Source of the DNA: Gamsiella multidivaricata
Lineage: Eukaryota > Mortierellomycota > Mortierellomycetes > Mortierellales > Mortierellaceae
DNA length: 64,000 nt
Direction of reading: 5' to 3'
Assembly: GCF_025024155.1 (NCBI RefSeq)
Contig: NW_026251716.1
Span: 310,001 to 374,000, forward strand
The position numbers and the translations under genes are program-made. The notes under the pieces are model-generated. The model had not been told where the DNA came from, ran no database searches, and saw only the letters and a list, made by a program, of their open reading frames with translations. Below are positions 1 to 13,185 of the stretch, piece after piece. The stretch's first letter is position 1; each line of letters starts with the position of its first letter.

Positions 1-382
1 TCGTACCCAAGCCATTCTCTCAACCTTTTCTTTTTGTCCCCGATTACCTCGAAGTCAACTACAATACCTGCTCGACTTGCTTTCTTCGCTCACCAATCTC
101 TCGTCCAGGAAAGACCGAGATTCCAAGTCCCTTCCCACCGCAGATGCACGCCTTGGCATATGAATTTTACGCCCGTAACAGGAAGTAAAGCGGTAGTGGA
201 GGAGTCATATAGAGTTTCACAATCAAAAGGCACTTTAATGGTGTGAGATCACGGAACGGTGGCGCTGCGATGCAGGAAGGAAGAGGAAGTTGAACGAACT
301 GTTACATTACCATAGATTCAGAATAAATCATTGTTTATATTCAATTTCTTCGACTAGAACAATTCCAAGTGAAAAGAATTGG
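1..382. other. Intergenic sequence at window edge
   Basis: No supported gene. The only open frames are short and unlike protein. The right end is the 3' flank of the minus-strand F-box gene. Confidence 0.5.
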
Positions 383-388
383 TTTATT
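383..388 (-). terminator. Poly(A) signal of F-box/LRR gene
   Basis: The minus strand reads AATAAA about 36 nt beyond the TGA stop of the F-box/LRR gene, a plausible cleavage and polyadenylation signal for a short 3' UTR. Confidence 0.5.
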
Positions 389-423
389 GAATAATACAAT
401 ACATTACGACCGCCAACTCTACA

Positions 424-1883
424 TCAATAGATGTCGTCCATGAAGAGGTTGACTTTTGCCTTGCGGACACCGTACCGAGACTCGTTGAACTTGTGGACCG
501 TTTGATCCGAGATATTTTGGTCATGCTCGAATACAACGGCATAGGTTCCCAGAATATAATCCGATGCAAACGAGCCTCGGTAGAGATTGATGGTCTTGAG
601 ATTCCCACGGCTCGCCTGGAATGCTAGATCCCAAAAGAAGAGCGCTGGACTATGTTCAGGGACCTCATAAATACCAATGGTCTGGAGCTGATGGAAATCG
701 CGAAAGGCCTCCATGACCAGCTTGAGATCGTCCCGTTTCGAATTGATCTGCTTGTAGGTGAGAGTGATCCGTTCGAGGACGTTGCACTTGTTAGCCAAGA
801 GTTCGAGTAAAGGTAATCCAAACATGACCTTGTCGCACCGGTGCAGCTCCAGCTCCTTAAGAGATGCGCTCGAGCTCGATCGTGCGATCCACTCGAGTGC
901 TGCGTCAGTGATCTGACTACATTCTGCCAGGAACAACTTCTGGATCTGTGGACAGTGCTTTGCCACAGCTAGTAGAGACGCGTTAGTCATCTTGAGGTTG
1001 CCGGTGAGGTGCAGGACACGTAGGTTGCGTCGACAGAATTTTGCAACCGAGAGCAGACCGAGATCTGTGAGCTGTCGACAGTACGAGAGATCGATAGTTT
1101 TGAGGTACTGACACCTATCGACAATCAGGGCCACTGCTGTATCGGTCACGCCCGAAGTGCGCGACAAGTTGAGAGAGACGAGATTTGGAAAGAAGGCGGC
1201 GATGGATTTGAGAGTCGGCTCCCTGATATCGGTGCATTCGCTCAGGTCCAGGTTCTCCATACTCTCATGTACTAGGGAGGCATTGGCGAGTTTTCGGAAG
1301 GCCTGGTTCTTGACAAAGGGCGATGAAGTCTTTTTGCCAGAGAGACAGAGCGTGTGAAGCTTAGGTGCATTGTTGAGGAGAACGAGAAGCCAGTCGTCGG
1401 GAAGGGTGCTGTAGAGAGTTTCTTCAACTTGAGACATGTCGAGGAAGTTGATCATCTGCATAGTCTCAGGCTGGAGTGCGCCTTTCTTCATTGAGTCAAG
1501 GATGGATTGGATGGATTGGAGAGGTGTGTACACGGAGCTGTTGTTGAGCTGAGGATCGACCCACAAGAAGGGCCATACGACTTGACGGCACTATAAAATG
1601 TCAAGAGAAAGAGGAGGTTAGAGAACAGAAGTATGGGTATTATAAGATCCAAAAAAAAAAAAAAAAAAAAAGGCGCCGAGGTAGGACTTGCCTCGCGGTT
1701 GATAAGAGCGAGGGTGGCCAAGGCCTCGTTGGTGAAGCTGTAGTGTTGGAGGATGATAGCGAGAGCATCGGGGAAGAGGGAGAATATGGTCGGTGGTCTG
1801 TAGTGGGGCATGGGGAGCAAGGTGGGTGCTGGTCTGGAGTGGGATATGGGGGACCAGGTAGGTGGTGGTCCCTGCTGGGACAT
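424..1883 (-). CDS. F-box / leucine-rich-repeat (RNI-like) protein
   Basis: Predicted substrate-recognition subunit of an SCF ubiquitin ligase. Two exons (1883-1692 and 1590-424) give about 452 residues. Exon 1 has a Pro-rich leader, then an F-box-like helical segment (about residues 33-75, with LFPDALAIILQHY and LALINRE) that continues across the splice. From about residue 130 come repeated leucine-rich units of the cysteine-containing type (DLSECTDI, DLSYCRQLTDLGL, LAECSQITDAAL), as in Skp2/Grr1-like proteins. The intron (1691-1591) uses a GC-AG pair: the donor is AG|GCAAGT, and joining here restores the F-box in phase 0. It carries 21 consecutive sense T residues. The ATG at 1883 is the first in frame; a second at about residue 25 is possible. 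F-box proteins bind Skp1; the substrate is unknown. Confidence 0.85.
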
Positions 1884-2741
1884 GAAGGGCAAGGTAGGTG
1901 GGTGGGTGGTGCTGAGTGGTGAGCGAGGAGCGGGAGTGTGCCAACAGATATATACAAGTATATATGTGTGTATAAGTTATATGGAAGAAGGCTGGAGGGA
2001 AGGAGGGATGGGCGGGAGTGTATCGATAAGTCGATGGATTAAGCTCCATCGACTCTTCACTGCCGCGCCTCTCTTCGCACCAACAGCCCCAAAACTCTTT
2101 TTTTTTTTGCGGGGACAGTGCCCTCAGACCAGACACAGCACATGGCATGTTAGACATGCACAAATGCACCCCGGTCCTTCCCTCAACTGCAAGTTGGGAT
2201 ACAGAGACATGACAAGAGCAGCACATGGCATATGGCATGAAGAAAAAGGGGGGAAGACTGCGTCTGTGCTGAGAAGAGGACTGCCTGGCTGACTGCCTGC
2301 CTGGGTACACCTCATATTTGATTCTTGTCTGGATCCTCCTCTTCAACATCCTTTTCTACGCTGGCTTAAACTCCATCCCGATTGTAAGTGCATGAGAACA
2401 GAGCCATTCTGCTGAAGCATCCATCAAGTGCATGCGCCCCCTGTGCAAGGAGACGGAACGGCAAGGCGAGCAGGGGACAAGAAAAGTGGACAATCCTGCT
2501 TGGACAGCAAAAGCAACGACCGCGCCTTGGCAGTGGAGCGTGGCATTGAACAACGCAGGAACATGACGATGACGAGTAAACCTAATCATAAGCATTCCTG
2601 TTCCATCTTTGTCCGCCATCGACCCTTGACCTTCTAGACATACTACTCGCTTATTCGCACGGCGCATTCTCTTCGCAACAACACCCATACAGGACGTTCA
2701 TGCCTTTTTAACATCGGCTGTGTCCACACAAACGGATTCCC
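1884..2741. other. Divergent intergenic region (F-box/LRR and VPS8)
   Basis: This is the shared upstream region of two divergent genes. It contains low-complexity pyrimidine/purine runs, including 11 T at about 2099-2109. Overlapping open frames on both strands are low-complexity and show no recognisable domain. I see no clear TATA box. Confidence 0.4.
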
Positions 2742-5700
2742 ATGAGCACACTCGGGACCAAGCACACGCCACTATCGACCCAAGACGAGTACGAAGCACT
2801 GCTCAAAGAGATTCTCGAATCTGACTCCTCTGACGAAGAACGCTCCCGCTACCTGAGCCTCACCAGCAGGAACTACTCATCACCGTCGAAGCACCAAGAC
2901 CGTGCACTCGCTCTCGACCTAGCGGACTTGGACCTAGCCTTCGACCTCGACCTCGACCCCACCTATTGGAGAACTAGCTTTGCAGGCAGCCGTACTACCA
3001 GCACCAGCAAGACTTTTGCAAGTAGCGCCAGTAACAACCAAAGCAACGGCACCAGCAACAGCAGCACTCCAAGAAGCTCAACATACGGATATCCCGCCAA
3101 GGCTGTGCCTGTGAGTATCGTCGTTGGCACTGACATACCAGGGACGACCGACACGAACGAGCTTTTAAACAAACCATCAAACTACGACCCGGCATTTCTT
3201 TCTTCCATTGCCAGCAAGGATAGATCCTTTTCTCTCCTCTCACTCTCAGCTCCATCGTCTGTGGCATCCAGTTCCTCATCCTCAGTCAACACCCTCACGC
3301 GTGCCAGCAGTGTTACCTCATCTTCTTTCAAGGGCAGTCAAAGTCACATCCAGAACTCGACTCACTATCCGGATTCACTATCTACCAAGAACCGTTACAA
3401 CTCTTCTTCCTTCAACAGCGACAACTCCCTCGAACAATCATTCAGAAGACTTGGAAGGCACCATCAAACGCATCATCTCCGGCAAGAACAAACGCCTGCG
3501 CGATATAATCACCGAAACGACTCGCTATTCAAGACTGTAACAAAGATGGACAATTCCAACCACTCTTCTCGCTCCCAGTCGCGCGGGAACGGAGCTCTAC
3601 GGAACGGTCACGATGCCTCGTAAGCGCACTTGCATTTGGATGGTGAACCGTGGCGGGCCGCTTTTTGGACACCATATTGATTATCCCTGTCAATTGATTG
3701 TCAACAGCGCTACTAGATCAAGTGGAATACCCATCATTTTAAAAGGCTCCAACACACGTCTTGGTAATGCTTGAGATGAATACGGAATGGCCTGACAACC
3801 AATGGATGTATAGCAGCGAATATCACAGCTTATTCATTGATATATTTCTCTCTGATGGCGCTTAGTAAACGGTCTTCAGTCAATCACCTCTCTCGAGCAA
3901 AAATTCAATGATTTACGGATCCCAGAACTTGAGTTGATGAATACTCCAGAAACAACTATCAAGGCTGTGTTGGCAGACATTTATAAAATTTCAGAGGAAC
4001 TTCACATGCATTTGCAAGGTGGACCTTTAGCCGATACACCACATCATTCAAAAAAGGACGGGAATGGCATCGTTATCTCAGGAGAAACTCAGAGGCAAAA
4101 GCGAATCAAGGAGGTCATTGACAGGATCGTTCGGGAAACGTCCCTCTATGAGGAATTTGTACGGAATTGTAAGTCCAACGTCACTCGTTGAGCGTTAGGT
4201 GCTCATCTGGGAGGTTAGCTTATGGATAAAATGTTTTTCTTTTTATACCACAGCCAACTATCTTAGCCTGGATGCCATTTTGAAGGAGGCGTCAGACGAG
4301 GATGAACACGAACTGCAAGGATTTGCTAATCTGGGCAGAGACCCTTCAGAAATCGACTCTGCTTCCGATATCCACCATGAAGATACCCTATCTCAGGCAT
4401 CCTTGATGTCCGGCAACCACTATGGACAACATATTGGAGTAACATCTCTGCCTGGCTCGCCATTATCAGCTCTCTCTTCACGTTCAGCAGAGCCAATATA
4501 TCGCCTTCGCCCACATCCGTTCCCTCACACTGGACCTGGTTCTGTGGCGTCATCGTCAGCCATAACTGGACGCCACTCGCACACCTCATCCGTATCATTT
4601 TCGATTGGAGGACTCAACCATTCGGATTCGCACTCCTCGCAGGGGCCAGGCGCTGGCGCTGAACCTTGGGAGACCTTTCGGTGGACACCGCTTCTTAAAC
4701 TCTCTGAACAGCTTTTTTCAGAGGAGATCAAGGCATCTTCAGGACTTGGCACATGCATTGCGGTTTCAAACATTATTGCAGTTGGAACGAGTCGTGGATC
4801 GGTTCTGGTGTACAGTGCAACCCAGGCGCTCATTGGGATTTTTGGAAGTCCACAGTATGCACTGGAACATGGATCGGTCTGCTCAATTGCTATCTCAACG
4901 GACAATACCTATATGGTCGCTGGACATTCCCTGGGCAGCATTATTGTGTGGAACATCAGCAAGCCTAACGTACCATCCAGGATCATCCTCCCCATCACCA
5001 AGGAAGTGGCGCTCTCGGGCAGAAAACTAGGACACGTCCGAGGATCTGCAGTCCTACATGTCGCTTTTGTAGGGATTAAGAGGGCTGAGGTCGTCAGCGC
5101 TGATGATCAGGTATAAACTGGAAATAGCGCTCCATCATGAAAGTATTATTCACCGCCAAGAACGTCGACTAATATAAGCAAATTATATCGGATTCATCAG
5201 GGAATGTCGTTCCATCACCTACTCTACAAGGTCATGATGGTAAACGCTGTCGAGACAACGCGGCTTCTCGGGAAGTACCCAGCACCAAAATTCGTGAGAG
5301 GCTCTGATCCCAGAGGAGTCGTTAGTGCTCAGCGGCAGAGCACGGTCTTTGGGATGGGTGTATTACCGTATGGGCAGATCCCTCATCCTGCAGATAGCGT
5401 AGGGCTAGTAGCGCTCTTGACGCCATATAAGGTAAAGATGTGGGTGTAAAGATACCCCGTCTCTGTTGACCAATTGGCAGCATAACCTTACGTGCTAACT
5501 TTCTTATTCGTCCCCATGTAGATGCTCATTGTATGCATCAAACCCCAGCCTCAAACGCTCTTCAAGTTCTTGCGTCCAAAAGAGCTGCAGAACAGGGAGG
5601 GAGAGTCATCAGCAGTCATATCTGGAAATCTCGCTTGGTTCCCAGCGACAAAGAGCCAGCGTGGATCAGGTAACAATAACCTCTTTATACTATGCGGGAA

Positions 5701-8700
5701 TTACGCTGAAAGGAAACTCAGCAATTTGAGCTAACCCAGTTTGATATATAGAACACGAATCTGTAGAAACGAACCCCATGCTTGCATTCTCGTGGAATCG
5801 ACACCTGTATATCTTTGAAGTCATCAAGGGCACAGGGCAGACACCTGGCTCAACATCCGTACATCTTACGCCTGACAGGAAACCAGCTTCAGAAGCGAAT
5901 GGAAAGAATCCCAAGCTGGATTTCATCAAAGTTGGTAACTGGATCAGTAGAGAAGGCATTGTCGGCATCCAATGGGTCCGCCCACAGGTACAGTGAAGCC
6001 CTGTGCACTGCTTGTATCTCTGCGCATACTTCACGTTTTGCAGCATACTACATTGCTCCTGCTAACGTGTCTGTATTTCGGTGTGCATAACTAGATTCTT
6101 TTGCTCCTGACAAACACAGAGGACATTATTGTGTTCGATCCCAAGATGATGTGCGAGACAGAGCGCTGCAGTGCCCGCTCTCTTCAAATTGTGTACCACG
6201 ACTGGTTCAAGAATGTCGCGAAGACTCAACGCCAAACAAATTCTCCGCTGGCGCTAACAGAAGTGAGGCAACCAGTGGGCGATATGTGCTACAACAGTAG
6301 CTGGCGTGTTCACAAAGGAAAACTGTTTATCCTTGTAAGTTCCATGAAAAAACTGCACCACGTATAATTTCATTCCATGTCCATACCGTGCATCTGTATG
6401 TCGCTAACGATCCATCCTATTTTTCTTCCCCTAGGGTGTGAGGCGCGTTCAAGTAGGTACGATCCTCAATTGGACAGACCGAATTCTAGCCCTTGTCAAA
6501 TCTGGGGATTTTCTGGAGGGTATCGCATTGGCGACATTGTTCTACACTGGAAAGTCCGTTCAGGCTGCTGTGGTCGGCCTGCCCGAGGATGAGGCGACAC
6601 GGAAGCAGATGGTTGGCGAGAAGATCTACGAGCTCTTGACGGCGTCGCTTAACTACACCTTTAATCAGGAGCGAATGCTGGATGTCGACGCGGACGCAGC
6701 GGCTGGAGGCGTCGGAGCAGGAACAGTGTTGTTCCACGACCTGGCCATCCAGTCAATCGAGAGCTGCCTTGCTATCGAGGACCAGGGTTTCCTTTTCGAG
6801 GATGTGTACGAACGCTATGCTGAGGCCAGCACGCTTGTAAAGGGCATTTTCCTTCAGTCTTTGGAAGGATATATCCTCCAGGGCCGGTTGACAGAGATGC
6901 CGCCACAGGTGATGCAATCCTTCGTAAAGTACTACAGTAATCGTGGCCTGTTTAAGGAGTTGGAACTATGCATTTGCCACACGCCTTGCCACGTTCTCGA
7001 GATGGATCAGATTGTGGACCTATGCCAGCGCCACAAGTTGTACACTGGACTGATCTACGTATGGAACAAGAGTATCGGCGACTATGTCAGTCCAGTTGTC
7101 GAATTGCTCAAGGTCATCAAATCTATTCTCAAAGAGCGACGCCAGGCAGTAGGATCAGAGGAGGCTGGAGCACCAAGCCAGATTGATGGATATGAACATG
7201 GCAACCAGGATTCAGTATCGTTTACAGACTTGGAGGACAAGACACCTCATCAGAATGAGCCGTCAAATGAGGAGATTGTCCACAAACTATACAAGTATCT
7301 GTCGGACAGTCTCCTTGGAAGATCTTACATCGATGGGACGAATCTTGAGGAAAATGAGGCAGTTGCAGCCAAGGTGTCGCTTTATTCCTTTATTTTTTCT
7401 GGACGATGCGTCATGTGGCCGCCTGTGGGAGGGCAACTCATTCTTACAGGAGATGCAGACGACGCTGAGGACTTGGAACCGACTTATCCATATCTGCGAT
7501 TACTCCTGAGGCACGACAGTGAGGAGTTTCTCAAGGTCATGGACCTTGCTTTCGAGGACAGCTACCTTGCTTCTACGAGCCGGGATATTTCACAGATCTC
7601 AAGGAACGGACAGGAAGGCCCAGGCAGGGTGATGAGTCGCCAGTTGATCATCAATACCTTACTGGAAGTTTTATCACCAAGTGCATCATCGTTCTCCAGT
7701 ACCGCATCAATTTCGGAGCTAGGCGGCAATAGTAGCTCGTCTGTAGTAGAGTATTCAGCCAAGGACATCGCACACCTATACAGCTTTATTGCCCGCAACT
7801 ATGCAAAGTCTCCCAAGACCATCGCCCTTTCACCAACAGCGCTACACAGGATTTTGACTCGACTATCCAGCGACACAGATTCATCGACCCGGGAGGAGCG
7901 ACAAGTTGCGGTGCAAGCGCTATTGCGGCGTTACGCTCCTGGTGACGAGGCGGGCATGATGACACTGTACGAGCAGGCAGGGTTCTACAGAGTCTTGGAA
8001 AAGATGTATCGATCCCAAAAGCAGTATGGCCCCATGGTTGTCACATTCTTAAAGGACCCTGAGCGACGTCCCCTGGTGTTTGAGGCGATCCAGAAGTTAC
8101 TTGACCCGGCGAGAAGGCAGCGTATTACTATTTCAGAGAAGCAAAGGACAGATATCGTCAAGACGGCAATGGAGCACATTGCGGAGATTGTCGATATCGA
8201 TGGCGAGCAAAGTGCGCTCCTGGTCCATAAGTACCTCAATGCAGAACACCGGTCGGTCTTGGAAACACTGCATGGATCCAAGCCTCGACTTTTTGCGTAC
8301 CTCCGTGGATTGCTGGAGCCTTCGAATGCCCCAACCAAGAATCAGAATCCAACCCCTGGTGACTTTTCGAATGGACTGACTGATAACGGAGATGCAATTG
8401 GAGCCTCATCTATCACAGATCCGGAGATTCACGAACAGTATGTGGAGCTTTTGTGTCAGTACGATCCTTCAGGGGTATATGACTATCTGGAGAGGCATCA
8501 GGATAACAGCTATCGTCTCGAGCGAGTGCTGAAACTATGCGAGGATGCTGGAGTCGTCGATGCAGTTGTATGGATCTTGGAGAGGAGTGGTAACGTTGGA
8601 GGCGCGCTAGGAAAGGTGCTAGAGATTGTGCAGGAACGGATTGATATGCTCTCATCGCTCGTAAAGTCCAAACTCGACGGAGAGATTCAGGATATTCATT

Positions 8701-10286
8701 GGTCAATGGAGGAACAGTCGAATATGCGAGCCAGCTTGGTTCGTCTCCGAGGTGTGTTGAATGTCGGAAAGCAGTTGTGTGAGCGCCGGAGCCAGAAAGT
8801 CAAGTTACTGAGTCAGGTCGCCAAGGTGCCTTTACAGCAGAACGCGGCTGCGCAGAGCGACACCGAGACACTGTGGTTCCGTCTCCTGCAGATCTTTGTC
8901 GCAGCCTCGCGAAAGATAACGCTCTTGGTTGCGTCCAAACGATCAAGTGGAGAGAAAGATGACGATGAGGAGACGACACTTCCCTCTACTTCAAACGGAC
9001 TCATCATCGAAAACGCACCGCCAGCATTGTTTTCGAACTCGAGTCCGGAAAGCGACCGCTCGTATAATGTCGTCAACCAACTCACGAACAACTTCAAAGG
9101 CTTTGTTCAGTCGATCCTGGCAACTTTGCTCCTTTCAACATCCACTCCACAAGTGTCACTCCCTTCGCTCCTGCGTCGTCTTTTAAGATCAGAGTCTGCG
9201 GATGGAGGGGAATTGAACCGATTCTCGGACTTCAAGGACATTTTTATGGGCATGCTTGATACGTTCAAATACGAGGGACAGCTACTAGAGATGACCAACG
9301 GTCTTTTCGAACGAGACCTGTTCATGGGGGTTCAGATGATAGCAAAGAGTCGGGCAAAGGGCTGGCGACCACGAAAGGGCAGCTGCGAAATTTGTGGAGG
9401 GGCGTTCTGGGGCCCCAATATTGTCCGAGAGCTATGGGTTCAGCAGCAAAGGGCAGCCGCGAATGCAATCAAGGCTGCATTGGCAACGAATGTCACTTCA
9501 GTACAAGGAACAAGCTCAGATTCCCCATCGTCAACACCAATCCCAGAAGGATCATCCGCTACAACCGCAGACGTAGCTATGCAAGCCAAGGTCGATAAGG
9601 ACAAGAGCACGCCTGACAAGGACCTGCTGCTCTTTCGATGTGGGCATGGATACCATCGTCAATGCCTCGAGATGGAGTCCGCATCCACTCCTGCGACGGT
9701 CATAGGCACACCTACTCAGCAGCAGCAACAGGCATCGTCAGGGCAGGACTTGTCGGCGGATACATCCAAGGTTTTGAACTGTGCTATCTGCAATGGAATG
9801 ATAAAACCATCTAAAGCAAGATCCTCTTCAAGATCCTCTTCCCGACCTGGCTCCCGCAACAACGGCCGTCATCAGCACCAGCGTCATCAGCAGCACGCCA
9901 TGAGCCGCTCTGAACATCGTAGCTCTCAACCCATCAAAGGCGGCTGGGTTACATTAGAGTCACCTCAGCCGAGATCAGATTCCTCTCGCTTGAGCTCAGT
10001 CACAACCCCACCTCCACGTCCTGACTCGTCAAGCAAAGCAGCCGGAAAGACATTGACAGCGAACTATAGTGGCAGCAATGGCAACGGCAACGGCCACAAC
10101 CATGGCCATAGCATTGGGTCTAGTTCCGGCGGAAGTCGGCCGCACACACCGCAGAACAGTGATTACCAGGATGACCGCACTTTGTCGCCGGGACCTGACG
10201 GCTATTATATGAGTAGCAACGAGTATGAGGCAGCTACTAGTCCGAGTATGAAGGCCGACAAGGGCAAAGGAAAGGCCAGCTACTAG
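2742..10286 (+). CDS. VPS8: Vacuolar protein sorting protein 8 (CORVET subunit)
   Basis: Vps8 is the Rab5/Vps21-binding subunit of the CORVET endosomal tethering complex. Nine exons join in one frame: 2742-3619, 3708-3763, 3866-4168, 4254-5110, 5201-5431, 5522-5669, 5752-5987, 6095-6334 and 6435-10286, giving about 2266 residues. That is longer than yeast Vps8 because of Ser-rich disordered ends. The order is a disordered N-terminus, a WD40-like propeller from about residue 550 (repeats such as NIIAVGTSRGSVLVY and MVAGHSLGSIIVWN), the conserved Vps8 region starting near residue 985 (VGTILNWTDRILALVKSGDF), a long helical solenoid, and a C-terminal RING-type zinc site. The zinc ligands are CEIC at about 1968, CGHGYHRQC at about 2050 and CAIC at about 2100. 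A Ser/Gln-rich tail ends it. Assignment rests on the domain order and is strong. Confidence 0.9.
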
Positions 10287-10322
10287 ACACGACATCCTCA
10301 CACATTGGCTTTTACGAGATAC

Positions 10323-10328
10323 AATAAA
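10323..10328 (+). terminator. Poly(A) signal of VPS8
   Basis: AATAAA lies 37 nt after the VPS8 stop codon, just before the end of the convergent hypothetical gene. Confidence 0.5.
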
Positions 10329-10366
10329 GAAAAAAGTAAAGTACCGCATCAACAGTAGCATTTATA

Positions 10367-11155
10367 TCAGTATTTCAGACGATCTTTGTTTTTCAGAATT
10401 ATCTTCCAGCGTGCCTTTCTCCAGTAGTAAGTGCAAAAGTCTTTTTTTTTTTTTTTTTTTTTTTTAGAGGTGGGATGTACGAAGTCTCTGACGCTCAACT
10501 TCACAACAGGGCCGAAAACCGCCCCTGTTGAAGCAAAACTCTTAAAAACTCCGGTCAGCTCTACCGAGATGGAATCTCTGGCCGCCCCATAGAAAATGAG
10601 CAGGTCAGTACTGTAATAATCTCGAATGTAGATAGTTTTTCCCAGCGGTCCCACAGCGCACTCCTTTTTATACCCCACGGACTGTTTATTATAAACCTTG
10701 TGATGCACTTTAGCCCCGCGAGGCTGCAATTGAAAAATACTGAGAAATTGAGAGCGGAAGAACCAAGAATGTGACAAGCGTTTAGGGCTATGATCCAGCG
10801 TTTCAGTAGTCTCAGCACGTCGCCCTGAGGGGTCGCGAATATCGAAACACGCTTCGTAAATGTGCCAGGTAGATCGATCAAGGGCTGCGAACTAAAGCAA
10901 GAGAAAAAAAAAACGCAAAAATCAAATAGACTATATCCCTGCGACCACTCAAGGTATACCTCCTCTTCCGCATCCTCCACATTCTGCGAAAGCCGCTCGA
11001 GATCCAAAAAGTCTCTTTATCATGAAAGACAAGACGTTTTTTGATGGCCCGATGCATGATTCGTACAGAGGATGCTTGAGAGCCGAGCTACTTTCAACTT
11101 GAATAAGACATATATAATCATACGGCTGGCTGGGAAGAGACCCGTCTAGCGCCAT
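10367..11155 (-). CDS. Hypothetical protein with poly-Lys run
   Basis: I do not recognise this protein. Two exons (11155-10960 and 10884-10367) join across a 75-nt GT-AG intron (donor GTATAC, acceptor TTCGCAG) to give an uninterrupted frame of about 237 residues from ATG to TGA. Visible features are a short Cys/Gly patch before the splice (ECGGCGRG), a central region rich in Tyr, His and Phe, and a run of 8 Lys encoded by 24 consecutive A residues at 10465-10442, followed by a 25-residue basic tail. The A tract could instead lie in a further intron or be the tail of an old retroposed copy. The gene is convergent with VPS8 and ends 80 bp from its stop. The evidence is the phase-consistent join only. 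Confidence 0.4.
10442..10465. repeat. Homopolymer T24 (A24 on minus strand)
   Basis: There are 24 consecutive T on the plus strand. It falls inside the minus-strand hypothetical reading frame, where it encodes poly-Lys. Confidence 0.9.
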
Positions 11156-13050
11156 TTGCCATCATTTATCGCTGTCATCTCCCGTGATGGGGGTACACTG
11201 GGCCCCTGCAGATTACAGTGCATGGTGAGCCAGAGGCATGGGAGGGTCTGCGATTGTTTGCGCGTACAATCAAGACCCCATCGCTCCTCATTTTTGGAAT
11301 AACACGGAGCGTCAGTAGGCGCGAAACCTGAATAAAGTGAACCCTAAACGGCAATATCCATGCAAAACCAGGAACTGCGCGTAAACAAAGACGTATCGTC
11401 CAATAGATCTCAGCCGATAGTGGTCTGTTTGTCCCTGTTGGGCCCTATTTCTCATCGCTCGACATGTCAAAAAGGCTTATTGAAATGGGGCAAAATGCAT
11501 GGCCGGGTAATTTCCTTTTTCTATGAAAACTATGGCAGCAGGTCCATGGCGGCCCATCTGGCTAGGAAATCATAACCTAACTTAGCCATGTTGGCTCTCT
11601 CGTTTGGGGTCATAGTGCCAGTTTGCAAAGCCAATGTCATGCACAATCTTTGTGCCACAATTATTCCACCCAATGCGCTCTTAGTGCTAGCCACATGAGT
11701 GGTTTTCTCTTTGACGCGCTGTATTTCTAATTATGGGTTCTTTCTTCGCTTTGAGTTTCAGCATGCCCGTCCCCCTCTCATACACTCTCCATGGTCCTCT
11801 CACTGCCACAAGCAGTGCACGCACGGCGGATTCTCTGAGCTTCAGGGCCGGCTCCACCCAAACAAGGACAACTTGAATCCGCATCGCATCCAAAGACAAC
11901 ACAAACACCTGCGCGATAACTATCAATACAACGTTCCAACATCCACATTAACATCACACCACATCTCACGGACCGCTGCATTTCATGCAGGTTCAAAGAT
12001 AAAACAAAAAGAACCACGGTTGACAGTTCTATCGCGCATGCTTATTGGTCGGAGGTGCCACGGAGAAAACGGCAGACAATAAAAACAAATACTGGTCTGT
12101 TTGCTCTTGCGTAACATACGCGTGTGATGGGTCGGTGCAGTCTAGTCCAATAGTTTGCAGCCCACAGAGCTGAGAGCGTACAAGAGAAGAAGAAAATGAG
12201 ATAATCCAGTGAGAAATGAAAACTATATGTCAGCCATTAGGTGCTATTTAGGATAAACGTTCCAAGTAAGGCATTCTTTATCCATCCATTTTGAAGCAGT
12301 CAGTCTTCCAGAGTCTCCATATATTTATGGTCGCAAGAGAAACACTTCGCCATCAAATGTTGTGACCTTGGAGAACTAGTCAGAGCTGAATGCAAACAGG
12401 TATTGCTGTAACGCGTAGCAGATAAAACAAATGCCAACAACAAATCAGCGAAAGCGTCCCCCATGCTGTACCGCGATGGAATGTTGAGGACGGCGATGTG
12501 TATCAACTAACGGTCAAGGAGAAAGGGACAAGAGTGAAGGATCCAAGCACAATCTCGCATAATCTGCCCCCCTAGATACGATCAACCGATGTTTGGCTTG
12601 CTCTTTTGTTGACGAACCTGCGATGGCAGCCGGTAAAGGCACACAAACAACTGTATTTATCGACTTGTCCATTTGAAGCACAAAAAAAAAACAATAATTG
12701 CATTGAAATGTTGTCGAGATAATCATTGAGGAGTTGTGTTGCTAATAAACGCCCTTGGCGATGAACAACCACCTCACGCCTGTTGGACAAAAGTGGAGGG
12801 GGGAGAGCAGATAGACCCTTTTCGATGACAGATTGTGTCCACTTTGGTATTGCCTCACCGCCTATATACTCCATCGTCCTTAGTCATCTACTCCGTGGGT
12901 GAGTCTGTATAACGCGTCGGATCTTATCACGGATCAATCGCTTCGGTCGGTGGACCTCATCGCCATGTCGTGGAGTGGCTACATTCTCCTATGTTCCGCA
13001 CCGACCTTCATACGCGTCAAACAGGGTGGCCATTCCTATAGCCGTGAAAC
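11156..13050. other. Long intergenic region upstream of chitinase
   Basis: No supported gene over 1.9 kb. Small open frames exist. The most protein-like is a minus-strand frame of 100 codons (12874-12572), but it has no recognisable domain and I do not call it. The 3' part is presumably the chitinase promoter. Confidence 0.4.
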
Positions 13051-13054
13051 CCCG

Positions 13055-13062
13055 TATAAATA
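13055..13062 (+). promoter_or_regulatory. TATA box of chitinase gene
   Basis: TATAAATA in a GC-flanked context, 131 nt upstream of the chitinase ATG. This is a canonical TATA element for a gene expected to be strongly regulated. Confidence 0.6.
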
Positions 13063-13185
13063 GGGACATGAGAATGGCGAATATACTTTTTTTTCTTCTG
13101 TACTCCAGCCCTCTCCCTTCCTCTCTCGAGTCCTCCTTCTCCTTTTCCTGCACCAAAGAAAGTCTCTCCAAGAAGAACCAACACA

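Noticed and set aside
1618..2349. Long minus-strand frame upstream of the F-box gene
   Set aside because: Low-complexity Pro/His/Tyr-rich text through the poly-A tract. The F-box exon uses a different reading.
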